From NCBI RefSeq assembly GCF_900215145.1, contig NZ_OBDO01000001.1:310001-374000 (forward strand): a stretch of 64,000 nt of DNA, written 5' to 3'. The translations under genes and the position numbers were made by a program. Shown here piece after piece: positions 53,676 to 64,000 of the stretch (the stretch's first letter is position 1; each line of letters starts with the position of its first letter). The stretch is from Geodermatophilus sabuli (lineage in GTDB: Bacteria; Actinomycetota; Actinomycetes; Mycobacteriales; Geodermatophilaceae). The notes beneath the pieces were generated by a model. It saw only the letters and a list, made by a program, of their open reading frames with translations. It searched no databases and was not told the origin of the DNA.

Positions 53676-54272
53676 TCACGCCAAGGGCACGCCGAGGGCC
53701 GCGGCGAACGCCTCAGGGTCGCGGACCCACACGGTGAGCGTCTTCTCCCCGTCGCCCCCCGCGGCCAGGTGCCGGACGGCGACCCGCGTCCGGCCCGGCC
53801 ACCACCCGCCGCGCGAGCGCCCCTTCGGCCAGCCCTCGGGCGGCGTGCCGCGGCGGACCTCGCGGACGAGGCTGCGGGGCACCACGTGCAGGGACGACGT
53901 CCGTCGCAGCCCGGCGACGTCGAACGACAGCCCGGAGTCGGAGACGGTCATCCGGGCGGCCGAGAGCACCACGACGGCGACGCCGAGGAGCAGCGCCAGC
54001 GGCAGTTCGCCCAGCGCCGCCGACGTCCCGCCGGTCCAGGCGAACAGCGCCAGCCAGACGACGACGAGGACGACGGCGGCGAGCAGCAGCCACGGCCGGG
54101 GCGGGTCGTACTGCCAGTAGCGCAGCGGCGCCGGCGTGACCGTCGCCGACCGTCGCGGGCCGCGAGCGGGGAAGAACCCGTACGCCGCGACCTGCGCCGT
54201 GTGCCGCTCCTGCTCGCGCAGTGCCCGCACCGCCAGTGGTTCGTCCTGCGCCCGTCGCCTCCGCCCAGCCAT
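53676..54272 (-). CDS. hypothetical membrane protein
   Basis: A 198-residue protein from ATG 54272 (MAGRRRRAQDEPLAVRALREQERHTAQVAAYGFFPARGPRR). Two adjacent hydrophobic helices (LLLAAVVLVVVWLALFAW and LALLLGVAVVVLSA) are followed by a ~100-residue soluble domain of PH-like strand pattern (MTVSDSGLSFDVAGL ... LTVWVRDPEAFAAAL). No function is recognised. It points against era and is convergent with the small CDA-fold gene. Confidence 0.72.
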   Translation of the reverse strand: MAGRRRRAQDEPLAVRALREQERHTAQVAAYGFFPARGPRRSATVTPAPLRYWQYDPPRPWLLLAAVVLVVVWLALFAWTGGTSAALGELPLALLLGVAVVVLSAARMTVSDSGLSFDVAGLRRTSSLHVVPRSLVREVRRGTPPEGWPKGRSRGGWWPGRTRVAVRHLAAGGDGEKTLTVWVRDPEAFAAALGVPLA

Positions 54273-54299
54273 GCCCGCGATCCTCCCAGCCGGCCTGCC

Positions 54300-54321
54300 G
54301 CCGGTTTCCGCGGAAACCGGC
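54300..54321. terminator. 22-bp perfect palindrome upstream of era
   Basis: GCCGGTTTCCG followed by its exact complement CGGAAACCGGC. The same core occurs at 25410 (after selD) and in degraded form at 59652 (after glyS). Here it lies between divergent genes, so termination is less obvious and it may be an interspersed palindrome. Confidence 0.6.
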
Positions 54322-54365
54322 ATCGGGTGCGCGGGGGTGTCGGGCCCCGGTGGGAGACTGGCGCC

Positions 54366-55280
54366 GTGACCTCACCGGACCAGCCGTACCGCAGCGGCTT
54401 CGCCTGTCTGGTGGGCCGCCCGAACGCCGGCAAGACCACGCTCACCAACGCGCTGGTCGGTGAGAAGGTCGGCATCGTCAGCAACCGTCCCCAGACCACC
54501 CGGCACGCCATCCGCGGCGTCGTCCACCGCCCCGGCGGGCAGCTGGTGCTCGTCGACACCCCCGGTCTGCACAAGCCCAAGAGCCTGCTCGGCCGCCGGC
54601 TCAACGACGTCGTCCGCGACACCCTGTCCGAGGTCGACGTCGTCGTCCTCTGCGTGCCGGCCGACCAGCCCGTCGGCACCGGTGACCGGTTCATCGCCCG
54701 GCGGCTGAAGGAGGTCACGGCGCCGGTCGTCGTCGTCGTCACCAAGACCGACGCGGCGAGCAAGAAGCAGGTCGCCGAGCAGCTCGTGGCCGCCAGCCAG
54801 CTCGTCGAGGCCGCCGAGGTCGTGCCGGTGAGCGCGGTGGCCGGCGAGCAGGTCGAGCTCCTGGAGGACCTCCTGGTCGGTCTGCTGCCCGAGGGTCCGC
54901 CGCTCTACCCCGAGGAGCAGACCACCGACGAGGACGTCGAGCGGCAGATCGCGGAGCTGGTGCGCGAGGCCGCCCTGGAGAAGGTCTGGCAGGAGGTGCC
55001 GCACTCCCTCGCCGTCACGGTGGAGGAGATGACCCGCCGGCCCGACCCCAGGCGGGCCGGGAGCGAGCTGGTCGAGGTGCACGCGCTGCTGCACTGCGAG
55101 CGGGCCAGCCAGAAGCCGATGCTGCTGGGGCGCGGCGGGCAGATCATCAAGGCGATCGGCACCGAGGCCCGCCAGGGGATGGAGGCGCTGCTGGGTGCCC
55201 GGGTGCACCTGGAGCTGCACGTGACCGTGCTGGGGGAGTGGCAGGACGACCCCAAGAAGCTCAACAGGCTCGGGTACTGA
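54366..55280 (+). CDS. era: GTPase Era
   Basis: Essential GTPase for 30S assembly that binds the 3' end of 16S rRNA. 304 residues: G1 GRPNAGKTT (17-25), G2 region [13 protein letters not shown]3 DTPGLH, G4 TKTD, and a C-terminal KH domain ([32 protein letters not shown]). GTG 54366 lies 6 nt after GAGACT (54354-54359). It heads an era-recO-uppS cluster. Confidence 0.96.
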   Translation: MTSPDQPYRSGFACLVGRPNAGKTTLTNALVGEKVGIVSNRPQTTRHAIRGVVHRPGGQLVLVDTPGLHKPKSLLGRRLNDVVRDTLSEVDVVVLCVPADQPVGTGDRFIARRLKEVTAPVVVVVTKTDAASKKQVAEQLVAASQLVEAAEVVPVSAVAGEQVELLEDLLVGLLPEGPPLYPEEQTTDEDVERQIAELVREAALEKVWQEVPHSLAVTVEEMTRRPDPRRAGSELVEVHALLHCERASQKPMLLGRGGQIIKAIGTEARQGMEALLGARVHLELHVTVLGEWQDDPKKLNRLGY

Positions 55281-55281
55281 G

Positions 55282-56073
55282 GTGTCGACCACGCCGAAGG
55301 CGCTGTACCGGGACGAGGGCGTCGTGCTGCGCACCCAGAAGCTGGGCGAGGCCGACCGGATCGTCACCGTGCTGACCCGCCGGCACGGCAAGGTGCGGGC
55401 CGTGGCGAAGGGCGTGCGCCGCACCAAGAGCAAGTTCGGCGCCCGGCTGGAGCCGTTCACCCACGTCGACCTGCAGCTCTACACCGGCCGCAACCTCGAC
55501 ATCGTCAGCCAGGCCGAGTCGATCCGGTCCTACGGCCAGCCGATCGCTGGCGACTACCCCGCCTACACCGCCGGCACCGCCGTCCTGGAGACCGCCGACC
55601 GGCTCACCGCGGAGGAGAGGGAGCCGTCGCTGCGGCTGTTCCTCCTCGTCATCGGCGCGTTGCGCTCGCTGGCCGAGCGGACCCACCCCGCCGGGCTGGT
55701 GCTCGACGCCTTCCTGCTGCGCGCGATGTCGGTGGCCGGCTGGGAGCCGGCGCTGACCGGCTGCGCCCGCTGCGGCGAGGAGGGGCCGCACCGGCACTTC
55801 TCCGTGCCGGCCGGTGGCATGGTCTGCCCGCCCTGCCGCCCCGCCGGTTCGGCGATGCCCAACCCGGTCACCATCGAGCTGCTCGAGGCGCTGCTCACCG
55901 GCGACTGGGACCTCGCCGAGGCCAGCCAGGGCGGCACGCGGCGCGAGGGCAGTGGCCTGGTCGCCGCGCTGCTGCAGTGGCACCTGGAACGCGGCCTGCG
56001 CTCCCTGCCGCTCGTGGACCGCTCCGACCCGTCGGCGCCGCGCCGGGAAGTGGGCCTGCTGAGTGAGGCGTGA
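55282..56073 (+). CDS. recO: DNA repair protein RecO
   Basis: Recombination mediator loading RecA, 263 residues. N-terminal OB fold ([51 protein letters not shown]). A zinc-type Cys cluster CARCGEEG...CPPC follows within the helical domain. GTG 55282 is one base after the era stop, and the gene overlaps uppS by 11 nt. Confidence 0.95.
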   Translation: MSTTPKALYRDEGVVLRTQKLGEADRIVTVLTRRHGKVRAVAKGVRRTKSKFGARLEPFTHVDLQLYTGRNLDIVSQAESIRSYGQPIAGDYPAYTAGTAVLETADRLTAEEREPSLRLFLLVIGALRSLAERTHPAGLVLDAFLLRAMSVAGWEPALTGCARCGEEGPHRHFSVPAGGMVCPPCRPAGSAMPNPVTIELLEALLTGDWDLAEASQGGTRREGSGLVAALLQWHLERGLRSLPLVDRSDPSAPRREVGLLSEA

Positions 56074-56827
56074 GGTGAAGGCCCCGAACCCGCACCCGTC
56101 GGGCGCGCGGCCACCGCAGATCCCGGCCGACAAGGTGCCCGGCCACGTCGCGATCGTCATGGACGGCAACGGCCGCTGGGCCAAGCAGCGCGGCCTGCCC
56201 CGCACTGCCGGGCACGAGGCGGGGGAGTCCTCGCTGTTCGACTGCGTCGAGGGGGCCATCGAGCTCGGCATCACCGCGATCAGCGCCTACGCCTTCTCCA
56301 CGGAGAACTGGCGGCGCAGCCCGGAGGAGGTCCGCTTCCTCATGGGCTTCAACCGCGACGTCATCCGCCGTCGCCGCGACGAGATGCACGAGCTCGGGGT
56401 GCGGGTGCGCTGGGCCGGGCGCCGGCCGCGGCTGTGGCGCAGCGTCATCAAGGAGCTCGAGGTCGCCGAGGAGCTCACCCGGGACAACGACGTCCTGACG
56501 CTCACCATGTGCGTCAACTACGGCGGGCGCGCGGAGATCGCCGACGCCGCCGCGGCGATCGCCCGGGAGGCCGCCGCCGGCCGGCTGCACCCCGACAAGG
56601 TCGACGAGCGGACCGTCGCCCGGTTCCTCGACGAGCCGGACATGCCCGACGTCGACCTGTTCGTCCGCAGCTCCGGCGAGAACCGCACCAGCAACTTCCT
56701 GCTCTGGCAGTCGGCCTATGCCGAGTTCGTCTTCCTCGACACCCTGTGGCCCGACTTCGACCGCCGGCACCTGTGGGCGGCCTGCGAGGAGTACGCGTCC
56801 CGCCAGCGCCGCTTCGGCACCGCCTGA
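56063..56827 (+). CDS. uppS: isoprenyl transferase (polyprenyl diphosphate synthase, UppS-like)
   Basis: Cis-prenyltransferase making the lipid carrier for cell-wall synthesis. 254 residues; conserved [20 protein letters not shown] with the catalytic Asp, [22 protein letters not shown] and [28 protein letters not shown] 56063 overlaps recO; a GTG at 56075 is an alternative. In mycobacteria the equivalent enzyme makes decaprenyl diphosphate. Product length cannot be told from sequence. Confidence 0.95.
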   Translation: MRREVKAPNPHPSGARPPQIPADKVPGHVAIVMDGNGRWAKQRGLPRTAGHEAGESSLFDCVEGAIELGITAISAYAFSTENWRRSPEEVRFLMGFNRDVIRRRRDEMHELGVRVRWAGRRPRLWRSVIKELEVAEELTRDNDVLTLTMCVNYGGRAEIADAAAAIAREAAAGRLHPDKVDERTVARFLDEPDMPDVDLFVRSSGENRTSNFLLWQSAYAEFVFLDTLWPDFDRRHLWAACEEYASRQRRFGTA

Positions 56828-56980
56828 GCGCGCTCCTCGCAGGTCGGGGCCGGCCGGCGGATCGGGATTCGGCTGCCGTCGTCCACCCCGTTGACAGGGC
56901 TGGGCGGGCGCGCCGTCACTACGGTGCACCTGCTCCCGGCCCCAGCCGGGCGAGCGGCGCCCTCCGGACGAGAGATGCAG

Positions 56981-57685
56981 ATGAGCCAGCCTCCAGGTCA
57001 GCACGGCGGCCCGTACGGCCAGCCCGGTCCGTACGGGCCCCGGGGCCAGGGACAGCCGCCGCGGGAGCGGAGCGTCCTGCCGTGGGTGGCCGCGGCGATG
57101 GTCGTCGTGCTGGCCGGCGTCGGCGTCCTGCTCGTCGTCCTCCTGCGCGGCGACGGGAACGGCGGCGAGGGGACGGCGAGCGGCTCGACCACCAGCCCGG
57201 TGAGCAGCGCGCCCGGTCCCGGCGAGCCCCCGATCGCGATGGAGCCGTCGGGGCCGGTGACGATCCCCGGGGGTGCGGGCAGCGCGCCGGGTGGCGGCAT
57301 GCGGACGGAGACGCCCGAGGCCCCCTCCGGCGGCGCGGACGAGGGACAGATCCCGGGCTCGGCGGACCTGGCCTCCCAGTGGGTGGCCGGCATGGCCGCG
57401 CTGGACCCGGCCGGCGTCTGGGCGCTCACCTGCCCGGCGCTGCAGCGGGCGGCCGAGGAGGGCTCGACCGGGACCGACCTCACGCCGCAGGACCACCTGC
57501 TCGGGTACTTCACCACCCAGACCCTCGGCGGCGAGACCATCGCCGACGGCGGGGTCGACAGCGTCGCGTACGACCCGGCCGCCGACGTGGACGTCGTCAC
57601 GTTCACGCTGCAGCTGGCCGACGGCGCGAGCCAGAGCGTCGAGGTGTGGGTCGACCCGACCCTGACGGTCTGCGACTTCTCCTGA
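56981..57685 (+). CDS. membrane-anchored secreted protein, hypothetical
   Basis: A 234-residue protein: a Gly/Pro/Gln-rich cytoplasmic start, one membrane helix (about 34-56, VLPWVAAAMVVVLAGVGVLL), a Ser/Thr/Pro/Gly linker (~60-120), and a small C-terminal domain with two Cys (TCPALQRA, TVCDF). The domain resembles the small NTF2-like/DUF4878-type extracytoplasmic domains. A shorter relative with the same plan lies at 60962. GAGAG precedes ATG 56981 by 6 nt. Confidence 0.75.
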   Translation: MSQPPGQHGGPYGQPGPYGPRGQGQPPRERSVLPWVAAAMVVVLAGVGVLLVVLLRGDGNGGEGTASGSTTSPVSSAPGPGEPPIAMEPSGPVTIPGGAGSAPGGGMRTETPEAPSGGADEGQIPGSADLASQWVAGMAALDPAGVWALTCPALQRAAEEGSTGTDLTPQDHLLGYFTTQTLGGETIADGGVDSVAYDPAADVDVVTFTLQLADGASQSVEVWVDPTLTVCDFS

Positions 57686-57756
57686 TCGTCGCGGCGACCC
57701 GGACGGCCCGTCTGCGACCATCGGCGCTCCGGTCCGGGCGAGGGGAGCAGGTTGTC

Positions 57757-58053
57757 GTGTTCGCGGTGACCCGGTTGCGGGTGTCGGAGCGGGACGCCGG
57801 CGCCCTGGCCGCCGACGTCGGCACCCTGCTGGCCGCCCTCGCGGCGCGCCCCGGCTTCCGGGACGGCGAGCTGGGCCGCTCCGCCGACGACCCTCAGCTG
57901 TGGGCGCTGGTCACCCGCTGGGACGGCGTCGGCGCGTACCGCCGCGCGCTCTCGGCCGCCGAGGTGAAGATCGCCGGGGCGCCGGTGTGGGTGCACGCCC
58001 TCGACGAGCCGGGGGTCTACCTGCCGGGGGAGGACGGCGGCCGCCCGGGCTGA
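57757..58053 (+). CDS. antibiotic biosynthesis monooxygenase-like small protein
   Basis: A 98-residue ABM-type protein: [65 protein letters not shown]. The strand-helix-strand plan and the W-x-x-V/L stretch fit. GTG 57757 follows AGGGGAG. It lies just before glyS. The third member of this fold in the window; function is unknown. Confidence 0.76.
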   Translation: MFAVTRLRVSERDAGALAADVGTLLAALAARPGFRDGELGRSADDPQLWALVTRWDGVGAYRRALSAAEVKIAGAPVWVHALDEPGVYLPGEDGGRPG

Positions 58054-58240
58054 GGGGTCCGCGGGGAGGCGTGCCCTGCCCACGACGGTGGGCAGAGCAC
58101 GAGCACCCGCGCCAGGGACCTCCGGCCGGTGCGCCGCCGAGCGCCCCACGTCCGGCCGGTGCGCCGCCGGGCGGCCTGTGGCGGGCAACTACCGTGGACG
58201 GGTCAACCCGCCGACCGCCAGCCGGATGGAGCCTCTCGCC

Positions 58241-59644
<1,404 letters not shown>

Positions 59645-59651
59645 GCCACCC

Positions 59652-59673
59652 GTCGGATTCCCCGGAAACCGAC
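59652..59673 (+). terminator. hairpin after glyS
   Basis: GTCGGATTCC (59652-59661) pairs with GGAAACCGAC (59664-59673) at 9 of 10 positions, 7 nt after the glyS stop. A second, larger stem follows (59686-59697 with 59732-59743) before dus. Confidence 0.62.
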
Positions 59674-59792
59674 AGATGGTCGAGCGGGCAGTTGTGGTCG
59701 CCGACACGGTGGGGCACGCCGGTCGCAGCGGCCGCAACTGCCCACTCGGGCGGAGGAGCCGGGTGATCCAGGTCGCCACCTACTCTGGTGGG

Positions 59793-60965
59793 GTGAGCAG
59801 CAGCGTCCTCGCGCGGGGTCCGTCCACCGGGACGGGCCCCGCGCCGCTGCGCCTGGGCGCGCTCACCGTCGACCCCGCGGTGGTGCTCGCACCGATGGCC
59901 GGCATCACCAACCCGGCGTTCCGCACCCTGTGCCGGGAGTTCGGTGCCGGCCTCTACGTCTGCGAGATGATCACCACGCGGGCGCTGGTGGAGCGCAACG
60001 AGAAGACACTGCAGATGGTGCGGGCCACCCCTGACGAGGAGGACGCGTTCTCCGTCCAGCTCTACGGCGTGGACCCCGCGACCGTCGGCCGGGCGGTGGA
60101 GATGCTCGTCGACGAGGGCGTGGCCGGTACCCGCCCGGCGCACATCGACCTGAACTTCGGGTGCCCGGTGCCCAAGGTGACCCGCAAGGGCGGCGGCTCG
60201 GCGCTGCCGTGGCGGCGGGTGCTCTTCCGGCGCATCGTCCGGGCCGCGGTCGCCGCGGCCGGCGACGTACCGGTCACCGTCAAGACCCGCATCGGCATCG
60301 ACGCCGACCACGTCACCTACCTCGACGCCGGCCGGATCGCCCAGGACGAGGGCGCCGCGGCGGTCACCCTGCACGGGCGCACCGCCGACCAGCTCTACAG
60401 CGGCACCGCCGACTGGACGCCGATCGCGCGGCTGGTGGAGGCCGTCGACATCCCGGTGCTCGGCAACGGCGACGTCTGGGAGGCCGACGACGCCCTGCGC
60501 CTGGTCGCCGAGACCGGCTGCGCCGGCGTCGTCATCGGGCGCGGCTGCCTGGGCCGCCCGTGGCTGTTCGGCGACCTCGCCGCCGCGTTCGCCGGGGAGA
60601 CGCGGCGGGCGCTGCCGACGTTGCGCGAGGTGGCCGCGGTGATGCTCCGGCACGCCGAGCTGCTGTCGGAGGACCAGGGCGAGCTGCACGGCTGCACCGA
60701 CTTCCGCAAGCACGTCGCCTGGTACCTCAAGGGCTTCTCCGTCGGGTCGGACGTGCGCCGGTCGCTGGCGATGGTCAGCTCCCTCGACGAGCTGGCCGAG
60801 CTGCTCGCCGGCATCCCCGACCAGCCGTACCCGGTCGCCGTCCTGGGCGGGCCGCGCGGGCGGACCGGCCCACCCCGCCCGGTGGCGCTGCCCGAGGGCT
60901 GGCTGGCCGACCGGGACGACCCCCGGCCGCCGGCCGGGGCAGAGCTGATGGTGAGTGGCGGATGA
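59793..60965 (+). CDS. dusB: tRNA-dihydrouridine synthase (DusB-like)
   Basis: FMN enzyme reducing uridines in tRNA D-loops, 390 residues. TIM-barrel motifs are APMAGITNPAFRTLCREFGAG, DLNFGCPVPKVTRKGGGSALP (with the catalytic Cys in NFGCP), HGRTADQLYSGTADW and GNGDVWEADDALRLV. A helical C-terminal domain follows. GTG 59793 lies 6 nt after TACTCT (59781-59786), so it is likely leaderless. The stop overlaps the next gene (ATGA). Confidence 0.94.
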   Translation: MSSSVLARGPSTGTGPAPLRLGALTVDPAVVLAPMAGITNPAFRTLCREFGAGLYVCEMITTRALVERNEKTLQMVRATPDEEDAFSVQLYGVDPATVGRAVEMLVDEGVAGTRPAHIDLNFGCPVPKVTRKGGGSALPWRRVLFRRIVRAAVAAAGDVPVTVKTRIGIDADHVTYLDAGRIAQDEGAAAVTLHGRTADQLYSGTADWTPIARLVEAVDIPVLGNGDVWEADDALRLVAETGCAGVVIGRGCLGRPWLFGDLAAAFAGETRRALPTLREVAAVMLRHAELLSEDQGELHGCTDFRKHVAWYLKGFSVGSDVRRSLAMVSSLDELAELLAGIPDQPYPVAVLGGPRGRTGPPRPVALPEGWLADRDDPRPPAGAELMVSGG

Positions 60966-61414
60966 GTCAGACCGAGGGTCCACACCTCTACGACGACGGC
61001 CCCGAGGCGCTGCACACCGGCACCCCGCGCGGGGCGCGCGGGCTGATCCTGGCCGTCCTCGGCGGAACGGTGCTGGTCGCCGTCGGCATGGCCGTCGGCC
61101 TGCCGCTGGTGAAGGGCACCCCCCACGAGCAGGCGCGGGAGGTCACCGGTGTCTTCCTGGACGCGCTGGCCGGCGGCGACGCCGAGACCGCCCACCAGCT
61201 GCTGTGCGAGGACGAGCGGGCTCGCGTGCCGGCCGCTGAGGTGGCGGCCGAGTACGCCCCGGGCGGGGTCGGCGAGATCACCGGCACCTCCGCGGCCGAC
61301 CTCGACGGGGTGCCGGTGCAGCAGGTGGAGATCGGCTGGCCCGACGGCAGCACGTCGACGTTCACCGTGCTCAGCGAGGACGGTCCGCGCGTGTGCGGGG
61401 TCTCCGCCGGCTGA
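60962..61414 (+). CDS. small membrane-anchored protein, hypothetical
   Basis: A 150-residue protein with one membrane helix (about 29-50, GLILAVLGGTVLVAVGMAVGLPL) and a ~95-residue extracytoplasmic domain (EQAREVTGVFLDALAGGDAETAHQLLCEDERARVP ... DGPRVCGVS) resembling DUF4878/NTF2-like domains, with two Cys that could pair. It is coupled to dusB by ATGA overlap. It shares its plan with the 234-residue protein at 56981. Confidence 0.75.
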   Translation: MSQTEGPHLYDDGPEALHTGTPRGARGLILAVLGGTVLVAVGMAVGLPLVKGTPHEQAREVTGVFLDALAGGDAETAHQLLCEDERARVPAAEVAAEYAPGGVGEITGTSAADLDGVPVQQVEIGWPDGSTSTFTVLSEDGPRVCGVSAG

Positions 61415-61665
61415 CCCCGCACGGGGAGCTCGCGGACCACGCCTCGCCGTTCGACCGGGTCCGCTCGCGGTCCACCGGTCGTGTGCAGCTGGTCACAGGA
61501 GGCTGGTGCCGGCCCCCGATGTGGGACAGGATCCCCCTCCTAGGTCCCGACAGGACGTATGAGACGTCTATGCGTCGGGGCCGTGCTCGTCGGGGTGGGG
61601 GCACCCTGGCGCGCCACCATCCCGGCACGCGGATCGCAGCCGGCGGACGAGCGCGGAGGTGCACG
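61415..61665. other. 251-bp gap before ppdK
   Basis: No gene is supported. CCTAGG (61540-61545) and the staggered repeat GACGTATGA/GACGTCTATG (61554-61572) form the only less GC-rich island and probably hold the ppdK promoter. No clear terminator is seen. Confidence 0.4.

Positions 61666-64000
<2,335 letters not shown>

Overview
This 64 kb window is chromosomal DNA from a very GC-rich actinobacterium, most likely Geodermatophilaceae (Blastococcus, Geodermatophilus, Modestobacter). Three things point there: most starts are GTG and most stops TGA, the backbone order lepA, hemW, hrcA-dnaJ-rsmE, phoH-ybeY-corC-era-recO-uppS-glyS is actinobacterial, and a selenocysteine locus carries a tRNA-Sec with a CUA anticodon, a feature I recall being reported for this family.

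Layout. 1-8 kb: end of obg, proB, def, a small oxidoreductase-like gene and a mycothiol-type isomerase gene divergent from marR, a Zur/ZnuABC zinc-uptake cluster, and proA. 8-12 kb: a MoxR-ATPase/VWA pair and a decayed IS5-type element of 1,599 bp, with 15-bp terminal repeats and a TGA target duplication, carrying a RibD/DHFR-like gene. 12-22.7 kb: nadD-rsfS-phosphatase, degV, comEA-comEC, holA, rpsT, lepA, MOSC. 22.7-25.4 kb: Clp-N protein with its HTH partner, an ABM-domain protein, a YbaK editing protein, an MDR oxidoreductase. 25.4-29.7 kb: selD, then divergently selC, selA, selB. 29.9-35.4 kb: hemW, a DksA/TraR zinc-finger protein, a DadA-like oxidase, and a DesK/DesR-like two-component pair. 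35.5-39.2 kb: a conserved hypothetical, then CIRCE-hrcA-dnaJ-rsmE. 39.3-42.7 kb: a phosphonate-type ABC transporter. 43-47.8 kb: a branched-chain amino-acid-type ABC transporter with a permease-ATPase fusion. 47.9-64 kb: HIT protein, enoyl-CoA hydratase family, PhoH interrupted by an intein, ybeY, corC-like, an inactive-looking cytidine-deaminase-fold protein, era, recO, uppS, glyS, dus, and the start of ppdK running off the window.

The most notable system is the selenocysteine machinery. selC, selA, selB and selD lie together, and the tRNA anticodon at 26563-26565 reads CTA, so it should decode UAG instead of UGA. At least four genes here, selB included, still use TAG as an ordinary stop. 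If the reading is right, Sec insertion must depend on SelB and message context and compete with release factor 1. Other highlights are a PhoH intein with class 3 features (Ala1, a W-C-T triad, LAGLIDADG endonuclease blocks), about fourteen genes whose start codon sits 6-8 nt after a -10-like hexamer (predicted leaderless mRNAs), two probable CTG starts, and a comEC frame that does not close until it has passed right through holA.

All calls come from reading the sequence. No database search was run.
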